From assembly GCF_007828835.1 (NCBI RefSeq), contig NZ_VIVL01000001.1, positions 786,001 through 850,000 on the forward strand: a stretch of 64,000 nt of DNA, read 5' to 3'. The translations under genes were made by a program, and so were the position numbers. The DNA comes from Variovorax beijingensis (GTDB taxonomy: Bacteria > Pseudomonadota > Gammaproteobacteria > Burkholderiales > Burkholderiaceae_C). How positions within the stretch are numbered: the stretch's first letter is position 1; each line of letters begins with the position of its first letter. Shown here in pieces: positions 1 through 8,168 of this stretch. The notes below the pieces were generated by a model. The model had not been told where the DNA came from, did no database searches, and saw only the letters and a program-made list of their open reading frames with translations.

Positions 1-45
1 GAGCCGCCGCTGTTGATGCCGCTGCGGGTTCGCGGCGGCAGTCAG
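1..45 (-). CDS. possible N-terminus of a downstream gene, cut by the window edge
   Basis: Just past the oxygenase stop, the minus strand opens in another frame with a protein-like stretch (residues LTAAANPQRHQQRRL) that runs off the window. It would start with a rare CTG codon overlapping the TGA stop. In operons with an NMT1/SsuA-like binding protein the next gene is often a permease, so this could be a permease N-terminus. Fifteen codons and an unusual start make this very uncertain. Confidence 0.2.
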   Translation of the reverse strand, partial: MTAAANPQRHQQRRL

Positions 46-1043
46 CGCGATGATGCCGGGGCCGTCAATTCCATCGACGAGCGCAGTTTGCCCTGGATGT
101 ACTCACCCGCAATCACCGGCTCGAAGCGGGCCGGATGGGCCGCATCGCAACAGGAGGGCAGGCATTCGACGCTCGTGCTTTCCTCCGGGCCGGTGAACGC
201 CACCATCGACAGCCGTTGCGTGGAGCCGGTCAGGTCGCGCGGCGGGTTGCTGACGCGGTGCAGCGTCGACCGCCACCGGCCGTTGGTCCAGCGCTGCATG
301 AGGTCGCCGACATTGATCACGAAGCTGTCCGCAATCACCGGCACGTCGTGCCAGCGGCCCTGAAGATCGCAGACCTCCAGCCCGCCCGGCGCGTTGTCCT
401 GGCGCAGGATGGTGAGGCCGCCGTAGTCGTGGTGCGCGCCGTAGCGCAGCTGCCCCGGCCGCGGCTCGACCGGCTGGTCCGGATAGTTGACGAAGCGCAG
501 CGTGAGCGCGGGTTCGCTAAAGCAGGCATCGAACCAGTCTTCGGGCAGGTCGAGCGCCAGCGCCGACATGCGCATGAGCCGGCCGCACAGGCCATGGATG
601 GCGTCGAACCAGGCGTTGATGTTCTGCTCGAACCCAGGCGGCTCGCTGGGCCAGAGGTTGCGCTGGCCCCGGCCATCGCGTTCGCGCTGCAGCGAGGCGA
701 AGACGAGTGCCTCGCAAAGGTCCGGCGGCGTCTCGCCATCCAGGGTTGCCGCCACGCTTTCGATGCCCATCGGCAGGTAGCCGCGGCCCTTGACCTTCTC
801 GGGCGGCATCAGTTGCGACTTGTGGTCGAGCGGCAAGGCGAAGAAGGCCTTGGCCTGCGCGCAGACATCGTCCGCCAGGCGCGCGGAGACGCCATGGTTG
901 ACGATGGCCGCGAAGCCGGTCTCCTCGAAGGCCCTGCCAAACTGCCGGGCGGTGTCGCGCCGCGTGGCGGCATCCCCGCGCATGAACGGCGCCATGTCGA
1001 TCAGCGGCACCGACGCGGTGCCGTGCCTGGCTTGCTGTGTCAT
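42..1043 (-). CDS. isopenicillin N synthase-family 2-oxoglutarate/Fe(II)-type oxygenase
   Basis: A 333-residue cytosolic oxygenase of the isopenicillin-N-synthase-like fold, where a non-haem iron activates O2 for oxidation of a small molecule. An N-terminal DIOX_N-type region (about 10-120) precedes the double-stranded beta helix. The iron ligands are visible as H204-x-D206 (in GAHHDYGG) and H262 (in STLHRVS); R277-x-S279 fits the 2-oxoglutarate carboxylate pocket. The ATG overlaps the stop of the upstream binding-protein gene (ATGA), so the two are probably translationally coupled and the oxygenase may act on the imported compound. The substrate cannot be read from sequence; a xenobiotic, sulfonate or amine oxidation role is possible. 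Confidence 0.88.
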   Translation of the reverse strand: MTQQARHGTASVPLIDMAPFMRGDAATRRDTARQFGRAFEETGFAAIVNHGVSARLADDVCAQAKAFFALPLDHKSQLMPPEKVKGRGYLPMGIESVAATLDGETPPDLCEALVFASLQRERDGRGQRNLWPSEPPGFEQNINAWFDAIHGLCGRLMRMSALALDLPEDWFDACFSEPALTLRFVNYPDQPVEPRPGQLRYGAHHDYGGLTILRQDNAPGGLEVCDLQGRWHDVPVIADSFVINVGDLMQRWTNGRWRSTLHRVSNPPRDLTGSTQRLSMVAFTGPEESTSVECLPSCCDAAHPARFEPVIAGEYIQGKLRSSMELTAPASSR

Positions 1044-2050
1044 TGCCAGGCCGCCTTGGCGTTGCTGAACCGAAGCGTGTAGGCGGCCTTGTAGTCGAGG
1101 GTCGCAGGGTAGATGCCGGCCGCCGACATGGTGTCGAAGAAGCGTTTCCAGCGTGCATCCGACATGGCGCCGGCACCGGACTGCAGCGCATCGCCATGCT
1201 TCACCATGGCCAGCTCCTTCATCTGCTTCATCTTGAAGTGGAAGAGCGCGACGTCGTGCTTCGGGTCCGCGGCAACCACGGCGTTCAGGGCGGGGGCGTA
1301 GTCGCCATCGATGCATTGCTGCCACCCGGCCCGGGTTGCCTCGACGAACGCGGCAACCGCCTTCTCGTTCGCGGCAATGTAGCGGTCCATCGCGAAGATC
1401 GTCGATGCGTAGTTCTCGTAGCCGTAGTCGGCCAGCAGGATGGAGACCGGCGGCTTCGGCAGCGCCTTGCCAAGCAGCTGGGCGTCTTCCGTGATGTAGC
1501 CCTGCTGAACCGCCTTGGCATCCGCCAGGAACGGCGCCGGGGAATACGCGTAGGGGCGCAGCTGGCTGTCGCTGAAGCCGTGCTTCTGCTTGAGGAAAGC
1601 CCAGAACTCCGCCTGCGAGAACTTGGCGACCATGATCGGCCGGCCCTTCAGGTCGGCCAGCGTCTTCACGCCCTGGTCGGCGTGCGCGACCAGCGTCTGC
1701 GGATCCTTCTGCAGGAAGGCGGCGATGGTGCGCGCGGGAATGCCGCGCGCCGCCATGTTGAGCGTGGTGAAGCTCGAACCCATGCCAAGGTCCAGCTCGC
1801 CCGCGGCCACCAGCAGCGGCACGTTCCGGTCGGGGCTGCCGCCGATCAGTTCCACTTCCAGCCCGGCCTTCTTGTACAGCCCGGCGGCTTGCGCCTGGAA
1901 CCAGCCGCAATGCTCGGCCTGCGGATACCAGTTCAAGCCGAACCGGAGCTTGTCGGCGCCGTGCGCGGGCGCAGCGATGGCCGCGATCAGCGACAAGGGG
2001 AGGCTCCAGCGCCGCAGCAGTGTGGCGCGGCCAGTGGTGAAGAGTTTCAT
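1040..2050 (-). CDS. ABC transporter substrate-binding protein, NMT1/THI5/SsuA-like
   Basis: A 336-residue periplasmic binding protein of an ABC importer. Residues 1-31 form a Sec signal peptide (MKLFTTGRATLLRRW then a hydrophobic core ending APAHG). The mature part begins DKLRFGLNWYPQAEHCG, typical of the NMT1/THI5-like class that binds thiamine precursors, sulfonates, nitrate or hydroxypyrimidines. I chose the ATG at 2050 because the signal peptide follows directly; longer in-frame starts add a non-hydrophobic leader. It shares an ATGA overlap with the oxygenase gene downstream and lies below a LysR gene on the same strand. No permease or ATPase is inside the window; they may lie beyond base 1. 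Confidence 0.87.
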   Translation of the reverse strand: MKLFTTGRATLLRRWSLPLSLIAAIAAPAHGADKLRFGLNWYPQAEHCGWFQAQAAGLYKKAGLEVELIGGSPDRNVPLLVAAGELDLGMGSSFTTLNMAARGIPARTIAAFLQKDPQTLVAHADQGVKTLADLKGRPIMVAKFSQAEFWAFLKQKHGFSDSQLRPYAYSPAPFLADAKAVQQGYITEDAQLLGKALPKPPVSILLADYGYENYASTIFAMDRYIAANEKAVAAFVEATRAGWQQCIDGDYAPALNAVVAADPKHDVALFHFKMKQMKELAMVKHGDALQSGAGAMSDARWKRFFDTMSAAGIYPATLDYKAAYTLRFSNAKAAWQ

Positions 2051-2290
2051 GCGTTCGTCCCTGTGGATGCGTTGCCTTGGAAATATCCAGGGGTGCATCG
2101 CCACCATGCGAAGCTCGTCCGCTGAAGGCACCGGTGATGCCGGCGGAGCGGATGAAACGCACGAAGCAAAGCGAGGCTTGCCTGGATGTCATCCGGAGCA
2201 ATGTCCCGCAGATGGTGCATCTGCTGACCGCTTCTACTCCGCGTTGGCGTGGCGAGCAGAATCTGTGCCAGCGAGTGGCCTGCAGATGGG

Positions 2291-3178
2291 TCAGGACCGG
2301 GGCGGCAAGGCATGCGCCCCGCGCCAGCGGAAGCAGGCCTCGCGCACCTCATCGACCAGCGCCGCCAGCGGCTCCGGCGCCGCGCTGCCTTCGGCCTGCT
2401 GGATCACGAAGCGGGCAGGCGGCAGCGGCGGCAGGAAGCTGCCCGGCGGAATGGAACGCAGCAGGGGCGGCATGCCCGACGGCGTCAGCACGGTGATGGC
2501 CAGGCCGGCGGCCGCGGCGGCCATCAACGGGCCGGAGCCGTGCGCGGTCAGCACGATCTGCCAGTGGGTTGTTCCGTGTCCGGCCAGCGAGGCGAGCGCG
2601 GCTTCGCGGAACGGGCAGGGCTCCGAGAGAAAAGCCAGCGGGGCGGGCGCATCAGGGTCGAGCAGCGCCCTTTCCGAAAAGGCCCACACCAGCGGCTCCA
2701 TCCAGAGCGTTTCGGTGTCGCTGCCGGCGTCGCAGACCGTGCCGACCATCAGGTCCAGCGAGCGCTGCCGCACCTGCTTGGCCAGCGCCGTGCTGATGCC
2801 GCAGGTGATTTCCACATGCACGTCGGGCCTGCGCTGGCGAAAGCCCGCGAGCGCGGCAAACAGCCATTCGCTGGGAAAGCCCTCCGAGCACCCGAGGCGC
2901 AGCGTGGTCGGCGCACGCCGGGGCGCCGCAAGCCTGGAGACCGCCTGCTGCTGCAGGTTGAGGATGCTCCTGGCATAGCTCAGGAGCACGCTGCCCTGGG
3001 CCGTGAGTTCCAGCGACCGCGTGGTGCGGTCGAAGACGCGGCAGCCCAGCTGTTCCTCGAGCCGCCGGATCTGCGCGCTCACTGCCGATTGCGTCAGGTG
3101 CATGGCTTCGGCCGCGCGGGTCACGCTGCCATGGTCGGCCACCGAGACGAAGGCGCGCAGCTGCTGGGAGTCGAGCAT
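2291..3178 (-). CDS. LysR-family transcriptional regulator
   Basis: A 295-residue LysR-type regulator. The N-terminal winged helix-turn-helix (about residues 3-62; FVSVADHGSVTRAAEAMHLT then QSAVSAQIRRLEEQLG) is canonical, followed by a periplasmic-binding-protein-like effector domain. It lies divergent to the azoreductase gene with 104 bp between start codons, and upstream of the binding-protein/oxygenase pair on its own strand with 240 bp between. It could control either side; LysR regulators most often act on the divergent neighbour. The 240-bp gap at 2051-2290 holds no gene I can support. Confidence 0.93.
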   Translation of the reverse strand: MLDSQQLRAFVSVADHGSVTRAAEAMHLTQSAVSAQIRRLEEQLGCRVFDRTTRSLELTAQGSVLLSYARSILNLQQQAVSRLAAPRRAPTTLRLGCSEGFPSEWLFAALAGFRQRRPDVHVEITCGISTALAKQVRQRSLDLMVGTVCDAGSDTETLWMEPLVWAFSERALLDPDAPAPLAFLSEPCPFREAALASLAGHGTTHWQIVLTAHGSGPLMAAAAAGLAITVLTPSGMPPLLRSIPPGSFLPPLPPARFVIQQAEGSAAPEPLAALVDEVREACFRWRGAHALPPRS

Positions 3179-3192
3179 GGGTTTCAGTGAAA

Positions 3193-3220
3193 TTGGTTCT
3201 GAATGGCTGCAAATTATGTT
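3193..3220 (+). promoter_or_regulatory. candidate promoter/LysR site between LysR and azoreductase genes
   Basis: In the divergent gap, TTGGTT (3193-3198) and TATGTT (3215-3220) are 16 bp apart and would serve the azoreductase gene. A loose dyad with AATTGG and CAAATT ends spans about 3191-3215, the kind of A/T-flanked site LysR proteins bind. Inferred by eye only. Confidence 0.32.
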
Positions 3221-3282
3221 GCTTGTGTGCAGGGTCTGCGCTGCCTAGCCTTGGCATTCCGAACCACTCACCCCCGCACGCC

Positions 3283-3915
3283 ATGAAAGAACTGCTCTAC
3301 ATCGAGACCTCGCCCCGCACCACGCGCTCCGCCAGCATCGAGGTGGCCGGCGCCTTCATCGACGAAGTGAGGCGCATCCACCCGGCCTGCCATGTCACCA
3401 CGCTGAACCCCTGGACCATGCAGCTACCCGAGCTGTCGCAGGACATGCTCGATGCCAAGTACGCCGGCATCAACGGCGTGTCGCTCACCGCCGCTCAGCA
3501 GACGGCCTGGGACGAGGTGCGGCGCATTGCCGCGCCTTTTCACGCGGCGGACCACATCGTGCTGGCGATGCCGCTGTGGAACTTTGGCATTCCCTACAAG
3601 CTGAAGCACCTGATCGACGTGGTGTCGCACAAGGACGTGCTGTTCCGCTTCGACGCCTCGGGCCTGTCCGGCATGCTGCAGACCCGGCGGGCGACGGTGG
3701 TGTGCGCAAGGGGGCTGGACTACCCGCTGGGAAAGGACGGCTCCGCGCACGCGCTCGACTTCCAGCTGCCCTACATCGAGACCTGGCTGCGCTTCATCGG
3801 CGTGCAGGAGGTGCGCTCGGTGGTGGTCGAGAAGACGTTGATGGGCCCGGAGGTGGATGCCGGCGCAAGGGCCGGCGCGAAGCGCCGCGCGGTGGAGCTC
3901 GCCGAGGGGCTCTGA
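3283..3915 (+). CDS. azoR: FMN-dependent NADH:quinone oxidoreductase / azoreductase (AzoR family)
   Basis: A 210-residue flavodoxin-like enzyme that uses FMN and NAD(P)H for two-electron reduction of quinones and azo compounds in the cytosol. The N-terminus MKELLYIETSPRTTRSAS matches the FMN-phosphate-binding segment, and the motif MPLWNFGIPYKLKHLIDVV (about residues 93-111) is the family signature after the third strand. Length fits AzoR (about 200 residues). The start is the ATG at 3283; an upstream in-frame extension would run into the LysR promoter region. Divergent from a LysR regulator, a common arrangement for oxidative or quinone-stress induction. Confidence 0.9.
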   Translation: MKELLYIETSPRTTRSASIEVAGAFIDEVRRIHPACHVTTLNPWTMQLPELSQDMLDAKYAGINGVSLTAAQQTAWDEVRRIAAPFHAADHIVLAMPLWNFGIPYKLKHLIDVVSHKDVLFRFDASGLSGMLQTRRATVVCARGLDYPLGKDGSAHALDFQLPYIETWLRFIGVQEVRSVVVEKTLMGPEVDAGARAGAKRRAVELAEGL

Positions 3916-3969
3916 GGGCCTAAGAGCGGGGCGGTTGCAGGGGCATGCGGAGCCTGACACCATGGCCGC

Positions 3970-4698
3970 ATGACATACCAACTTCACTACTGGCCCACCA
4001 TCCAGGGCCGCGGGGAATTCGTGCGGCTCGCGCTCGAGGCGGCCGGTGCGGACTATGTCGACGTGGCGCGGCTGCCCGAATCGAAAGGCGGCGGCGAGTC
4101 CGCACTGGGCGACCGGCTCGACGACCCGGACATCGTCCGCCCGTCCTTCGCGCCGCCGTTCCTGATCGATGGCGACATCGTCGTGGGGCAGACCGCGGCC
4201 ATCCTGCTGTACCTCGGGCCGCGGCTCGGCCTCGCGGGCGTCGGCGAATCCGACGGCCTCTGGACGCACCAGCTGCAGCTCACCATTGCCGACGTGGTGG
4301 CGGAGGCGCACGACACGCACCATCCGATTTCCACCGGCGCCTACTACGAGGACCAGCGCGATGCAGCCGTGCAGCGCGCGCGGGCCTTCCGCGAAGAGCG
4401 GATTCCCAAGTTCCTGAACTGGTTCGAGCGCGTGCTGCGGCGCAACCCCGCGGGATCGTTGCACCTCGTGGGCGACGTGCTGACCTACGCCGACCTGTCG
4501 CTGTTCCAGCTGGTCGAAGGCCTGCGCTATGCGTTCCCGAAAGCCGCGGCCCGCGCGCTGGCTGCCACGCCGGCGGTCGAGAAACTGCACGACAACGTCA
4601 AGCGCCGCCAGCGCGTGCACGACTACCTGCAAAGCCCGCGCCGCATCGCGTTCAACGAGGACGGGATCTTCAGGCGCTATGCGGAGCTGGATGCCTGA
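3970..4698 (+). CDS. glutathione S-transferase family protein
   Basis: A 242-residue GST-fold protein. The thioredoxin-like N-terminal domain begins MTYQLHYWPTIQGRGEFVRL with a Tyr near residue 7 in the usual glutathione-contacting position, and the PPFLIDGDIVVGQTAAIL segment (about 57-75) gives the cis-Pro and the Gln-Thr pair that replaces the usual Glu-Ser gamma-glutamyl contact. An all-helical C-terminal domain follows (LTYADLSLFQLVEGL). It looks closest to the sigma/mu-like or prostaglandin-synthase-like bacterial group. Lies 54 bp after azoR on the same strand and convergent with the citryl-CoA lyase gene. Substrate unknown. Confidence 0.87.
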   Translation: MTYQLHYWPTIQGRGEFVRLALEAAGADYVDVARLPESKGGGESALGDRLDDPDIVRPSFAPPFLIDGDIVVGQTAAILLYLGPRLGLAGVGESDGLWTHQLQLTIADVVAEAHDTHHPISTGAYYEDQRDAAVQRARAFREERIPKFLNWFERVLRRNPAGSLHLVGDVLTYADLSLFQLVEGLRYAFPKAAARALAATPAVEKLHDNVKRRQRVHDYLQSPRRIAFNEDGIFRRYAELDA

Positions 4699-4718
4699 GG
4701 CCCGCGCATCGGCGGGCC
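4699..4718. terminator. bidirectional hairpin between convergent genes
   Basis: GGCCCGC (4699-4705) and GCGGGCC (4712-4718) form a perfect 7-bp GC stem with a 6-nt loop, exactly between the stops of the GST gene and the citryl-CoA lyase gene. There is no T-run, so an intrinsic terminator is only partly supported. Confidence 0.4.
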
Positions 4719-4728
4719 GGCCAAGGGC

Positions 4729-5511
4729 TCATGCAGGCTTGACGCTCGCGCCGGCGAACGGAATCGCATGCTCGACGGTGTCCCAGATGAAGCGGCCCGA
4801 GGGGCTTTGCTGCTCCTCGACGATGTGCGCCACCAGCCCGGCGGCGCGCGAGATCACGGCGAAGCCGCGCATCACCCCGGTGGGCACGCCGATCTCGCCG
4901 AGCAGCGCGGCCACCGCGCCGGTCGCGTTGATGGTGATGGGGCGTCCGGCCACGGCATCCACCGCGGCGGAGAGGCGCTCCAGCGCCCGCAGCTTGTCGC
5001 CGGCCAACTCGGGCTCGGCGCGCGCCATGTCGAGCAGCTTGTAGGCGCGCGGGTCCACCGGCTTGTGCAGGTGGTGGCCGAAGCCGGGCACCGGGCTCTT
5101 CAGGCCCTTGTAGTGGCGCGCGATCTCCATCGCCTCTGCATCCGGGTCGGCGGCGGCGCCGATGCGGTCGAGCAGGCCGGAGCAGTTCTCCATGGTGCCC
5201 ACGAACGAACTGCCCACGGCCAGCAGCCCGGCCGAGACGGCGCCCTGCAGGTTCTCGGGCGCGCTCATGTAGATCAGGCGCGTGGCAATGGCGCTGGGCG
5301 TGAGGCCGTGCTCCATCAGCACCACCAGCACCGCATCGGTGATGCGCAGGTCCACGCCGCGCGGCGTGCGGTTCAGGATCTGCATCAGCATCACCTCGGT
5401 GAAGGTTTTCTTGCCGAGCAGGTCTTCGACCAGGTCGGCATCGCGGTAGTGCAGGCTGGTGAGCGTGTGGGTGCACAGGCGGGTGACGGGCGTTTTGGAG
5501 GTGGAAGTCAT
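4729..5511 (-). CDS. citryl-CoA lyase (citrate synthase-like)
   Basis: A 260-residue protein resembling only the catalytic portion of citrate synthase (full-length enzymes are about 430). Visible are GFGHHLHKPVDPRA (about residues 138-151), equivalent to the citrate-synthase GFGHR His motif, and TINATGAVAALLGEIG, equivalent to the substrate/CoA region before the last catalytic residues. Short enzymes of this type are annotated as citryl-CoA lyases, which cleave citryl-CoA or a related CoA ester to acetyl-CoA and an oxoacid. The ATG at 5511 lies 17 bp after the acyl-CoA synthetase stop, so the two are co-transcribed. The pair suggests activation then retro-Claisen cleavage of a carboxylic acid. 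Confidence 0.83.
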   Translation of the reverse strand: MTSTSKTPVTRLCTHTLTSLHYRDADLVEDLLGKKTFTEVMLMQILNRTPRGVDLRITDAVLVVLMEHGLTPSAIATRLIYMSAPENLQGAVSAGLLAVGSSFVGTMENCSGLLDRIGAAADPDAEAMEIARHYKGLKSPVPGFGHHLHKPVDPRAYKLLDMARAEPELAGDKLRALERLSAAVDAVAGRPITINATGAVAALLGEIGVPTGVMRGFAVISRAAGLVAHIVEEQQSPSGRFIWDTVEHAIPFAGASVKPA

Positions 5512-5528
5512 GGCGTGGTTTCTTTCAT

Positions 5529-7043
5529 TCAGGAAGCGGCGGCGGTGGCCATGGCGAGTTCGCGCACGGCGCTCTTGAGCACCTTGCCCACGGGTGAGCG
5601 CGGCAGGGCCTCGTGGAAATGGATGTGCTTGGGTGTCTGTACCGGGCCGAGGCGCTCGCGCACGAAGGCGATCAGCTCGGCCTCGGTGGCGCGGCGGCCC
5701 GGGCGCAGCTGCACGGCGGCCTGCACCGCCTCGCCCCATTTGTCGTCGGGAATGCCGAACACGGCGCACTCGTGTACCGCCGGGTGCTGGCCCAGCGCGT
5801 TCTCCACGTCCACCGGGTACACGTTGAAGCCGCCCGTGATGACCATGTCCTTCAGGCGGTCCTTCAGGTAGAGGTAGCCGCGCTCGTCGATCAGGCCCCG
5901 GTCGCCGGTGTGCAGCCAGCCGTCCACCAGCGTCTCGGCGGTCTTCTCGGGCAGGCGCCAGTAGCCGGTCATCAGCAGGTCGCCGCGCGCCACCACTTCG
6001 CCCACTTCGCCAGCGGGCAGCAGCCGTCCGTCCGGCGCCATGATGGCCACGTCGCTGAACCAGGCGGTGCGGCCCACGGCGGCCCAGTTGCGCTCGTCCT
6101 CGAAGTCCGCGGGAAGCATCACGGTGAGGATCTGGGGCGCCTCGGTCTGGCCATAGGTGGTGCCCAGCACCGGGCCGAAGAATTCGCGCACCTCGCGGAT
6201 CTTTTCGGAGGGCATCGGCGCGCCGCCGTAGATCAGCCGGCGCAGGTGCGGGAAGTCGGCGCGCGACGCGCCCGGCAGCGCCATCAGCATGTAGACCAGC
6301 GTGGGCGGCATGAAGCATGCCGTGCCGCCGCGCTCGCGGAAGGCCGTGCGCACGGCCTCGGCGCCGGCCGCGGGCAGCACCACGTGGCAGCCGCCCTGCG
6401 CGAGGATGGGCAGCACGTAGGTCGAGGTGCCGTGCGTGATCGGCGCCGCCACGACGTAGCGCTCGTGCGCGTCGAAGCCCCAGGCGTGGATCTGGTTGGC
6501 GATGTTGGCGAGCCATGCGCGGTACGGCTGCATCACGCCCTTGGGCGCGCCGGTGGTGCCGCCGGTGAACTTGATCGCCTGCGTGGCGTCCAGCGGCAGC
6601 GCGAATGATGGGCGCGGCGCGCCCGCATGCCGGGCCACCAGCGCCGCGATGGTGGCTTCATGCTGCGGCGCCGTGCCGGTGTGGATGCGCGTGCCGGGCG
6701 CGCCGTCGAGCAGCCCGGCGCAGGCACCGTCGAGCACGAGGATCGACGGCTCGGTGGCATCGACGATGCGGCGGATCTCGGGCCGCGTGCTCTGCGGATT
6801 CAGCGGCACCCAGACCTTGCCGCAGGCCAGCACCGCGAGCAGCGCGGCGATGTGCTCCGCGCTGTTCTTCGCGCAGATGGCCACGCGGCTTTGCGGCGCG
6901 GGGTCGAGCGCGACCAGCGCGGCCGCCAGCGCCGCCACCTGGGCGGCCAGCGCCTCGTAGCGGAGGGTGCCCTCGGGGGCGTCGATGGCGATGTTGTCGG
7001 GCCAGCGCGCCGCGGCGCGCCAGAAGAAGTCGATCGGAAACAT
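5529..7043 (-). CDS. acyl-CoA synthetase (AMP-forming, ANL superfamily)
   Basis: A 504-residue ATP-dependent acid:CoA ligase. The P-loop-like motif is FTGGTTGAPKGVM (about residues 160-172), the aromatic/Thr motif is TTYGQTEAPQ (about 290), the hinge Asp is in YLYLKDRLKDMVITGG (about 390), and the C-terminal Lys is in SPVGKVLKS near the end. The ATG at 7043 begins MFPIDFFWRAAARWPDNIA, as usual in this family. It lies between the Bug binding-protein gene (34 bp upstream) and the citryl-CoA lyase gene (17 bp downstream), so it probably activates the imported acid. The acid is not identifiable from motifs. Confidence 0.92.
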   Translation of the reverse strand: MFPIDFFWRAAARWPDNIAIDAPEGTLRYEALAAQVAALAAALVALDPAPQSRVAICAKNSAEHIAALLAVLACGKVWVPLNPQSTRPEIRRIVDATEPSILVLDGACAGLLDGAPGTRIHTGTAPQHEATIAALVARHAGAPRPSFALPLDATQAIKFTGGTTGAPKGVMQPYRAWLANIANQIHAWGFDAHERYVVAAPITHGTSTYVLPILAQGGCHVVLPAAGAEAVRTAFRERGGTACFMPPTLVYMLMALPGASRADFPHLRRLIYGGAPMPSEKIREVREFFGPVLGTTYGQTEAPQILTVMLPADFEDERNWAAVGRTAWFSDVAIMAPDGRLLPAGEVGEVVARGDLLMTGYWRLPEKTAETLVDGWLHTGDRGLIDERGYLYLKDRLKDMVITGGFNVYPVDVENALGQHPAVHECAVFGIPDDKWGEAVQAAVQLRPGRRATEAELIAFVRERLGPVQTPKHIHFHEALPRSPVGKVLKSAVRELAMATAAAS

Positions 7044-7078
7044 GGGTCGGTGTGCTCCTGTGGGCTTTCTTGTCGTCG

Positions 7079-8068
7079 TCATTCGGCCTTGGCGCCGGAC
7101 TCCTTCACCACTTCGCGCCAGCGCTTGATCTCGGCCGCGGCAAAGCTGCGCATCTGCTCGGGCGTGCCGGCTTCGGGCGATGCGGCCAGGTCCTGCAGGC
7201 GCTGCCGCACCTCGGGTGCGGCCAGCACCTTGCCGAGCGCGGCATTCAGGCGATCGATCACGGGGCGCGGCGTGCCAGCGGGGGCCGCCAGGCCGAACCA
7301 AGACTGCACGTCGAAGCCCGGATAGCCCGACTCGGCCAGCGTGGGCACGTCGGGCAGCAGCGGCGAGCGCCGGGCGCTGGTGATCGCGATGGCGCGCAGG
7401 CGCCCGCCCTGCACATGCGGAAGGGCCGAGGGCGTGTTGTCGAACATCGACTGCACCTGGCCGCCGAGCAGGTCGGTGACCGCGGGCGCGCTGCCGCGGT
7501 AGGGCACGTGCAGCATGTTGAGCTTCGCCTGCATCTTGAACATCTCGCCCGACAGGTGGATGGACGAGCCGCTGCCGGACGAGGCAAAGGTGATGCCCTC
7601 CTTCGACTCCTTGGCGAAGCGCACGTAGTCGGACACGCTCTTCACGGGCAGCGACGGATTCACCACGAGGATGTTGGGAATCTTGGCGATCAGGCCGATG
7701 GGCTCGAAGTCCTTGACCGGGTCGTAGCCCAGCTTGCCGTAGAGCGAGGCGTTGATGGTGTTCGCGATGGTGTAGACGTAGAGCGTGTAGCCGTCGGCCG
7801 GCGCGCGGGCCACGTACTCGGCGCCCACGTTGCTGTTGGCGCCCGTGCGGTTGTCCACCAGCATGGGCTGGCCGAGCTGCTCGCCCAGCTTGACGGCGAC
7901 GAGGCGCGCGATCACGTCGGTGGCGCCGCCGGCGGCGTAGCCGACCACCAGCTTCACGGGCTTGGACGGCCAGGCGGCGGGCTGCGCCTGCAGGGGCAGC
8001 GCGGCGCAGCAGGCGAGGGCGGCGGCGAACGCCAGCCCATGCCGGCGAGGTGCGGAATACGAGGTCAC
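7079..8068 (-). CDS. Bug-family tripartite tricarboxylate transporter substrate-binding protein
   Basis: A 329-residue periplasmic solute receptor of the Bug (TctC-like) family. Residues 1-29 are a signal peptide ending LPLQAQPAA, and the mature protein opens with WPSKPVKLVVGYAAGGATDV, the family signature for binding the ligand carboxylate. I chose the GTG at 8068: a GGAG sits about eight bases upstream and the signal peptide follows at once, while no suitable ATG exists. No TctA/TctB membrane subunits are nearby, as is usual for the many orphan Bug proteins in Comamonadaceae. First gene of the operon with acyl-CoA synthetase and citryl-CoA lyase, divergent from an IclR gene. Confidence 0.9.
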   Translation of the reverse strand: MTSYSAPRRHGLAFAAALACCAALPLQAQPAAWPSKPVKLVVGYAAGGATDVIARLVAVKLGEQLGQPMLVDNRTGANSNVGAEYVARAPADGYTLYVYTIANTINASLYGKLGYDPVKDFEPIGLIAKIPNILVVNPSLPVKSVSDYVRFAKESKEGITFASSGSGSSIHLSGEMFKMQAKLNMLHVPYRGSAPAVTDLLGGQVQSMFDNTPSALPHVQGGRLRAIAITSARRSPLLPDVPTLAESGYPGFDVQSWFGLAAPAGTPRPVIDRLNAALGKVLAAPEVRQRLQDLAASPEAGTPEQMRSFAAAEIKRWREVVKESGAKAE

Positions 8069-8114
8069 TTCTTGTCTCCAGTTGGGTATGCAATGCCTGT
8101 CGCGGGCCGTGTCC

Positions 8115-8129
8115 TGCCGTGCTGCGGCA
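8115..8129. promoter_or_regulatory. candidate IclR operator (dyad)
   Basis: TGCCG (8115-8119) and CGGCA (8125-8129) form a 15-bp dyad in the 100-bp gap between the divergent Bug and IclR genes. IclR regulators bind short pseudo-palindromes in such gaps, so this is a reasonable candidate, but it rests on symmetry alone. Confidence 0.3.
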
Positions 8130-8168
8130 CACTGCGCAATGGCTCCGTCGACCGAGAAATTCTTTCGT

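Noticed and set aside
13..363. Plus-strand open frame at the window start
   Set aside because: Antisense to the oxygenase gene, whose iron-binding motifs are intact.
2051..2290. Short ORFs in the gap between LysR and the binding protein
   Set aside because: Candidates lack ribosome-binding sites, protein-like composition and any recognisable feature; more likely promoter and leader.
3909..3927. GCTCT...AGAGC hairpin after azoR
   Set aside because: A 5-bp stem without T-run is too weak to call a terminator.
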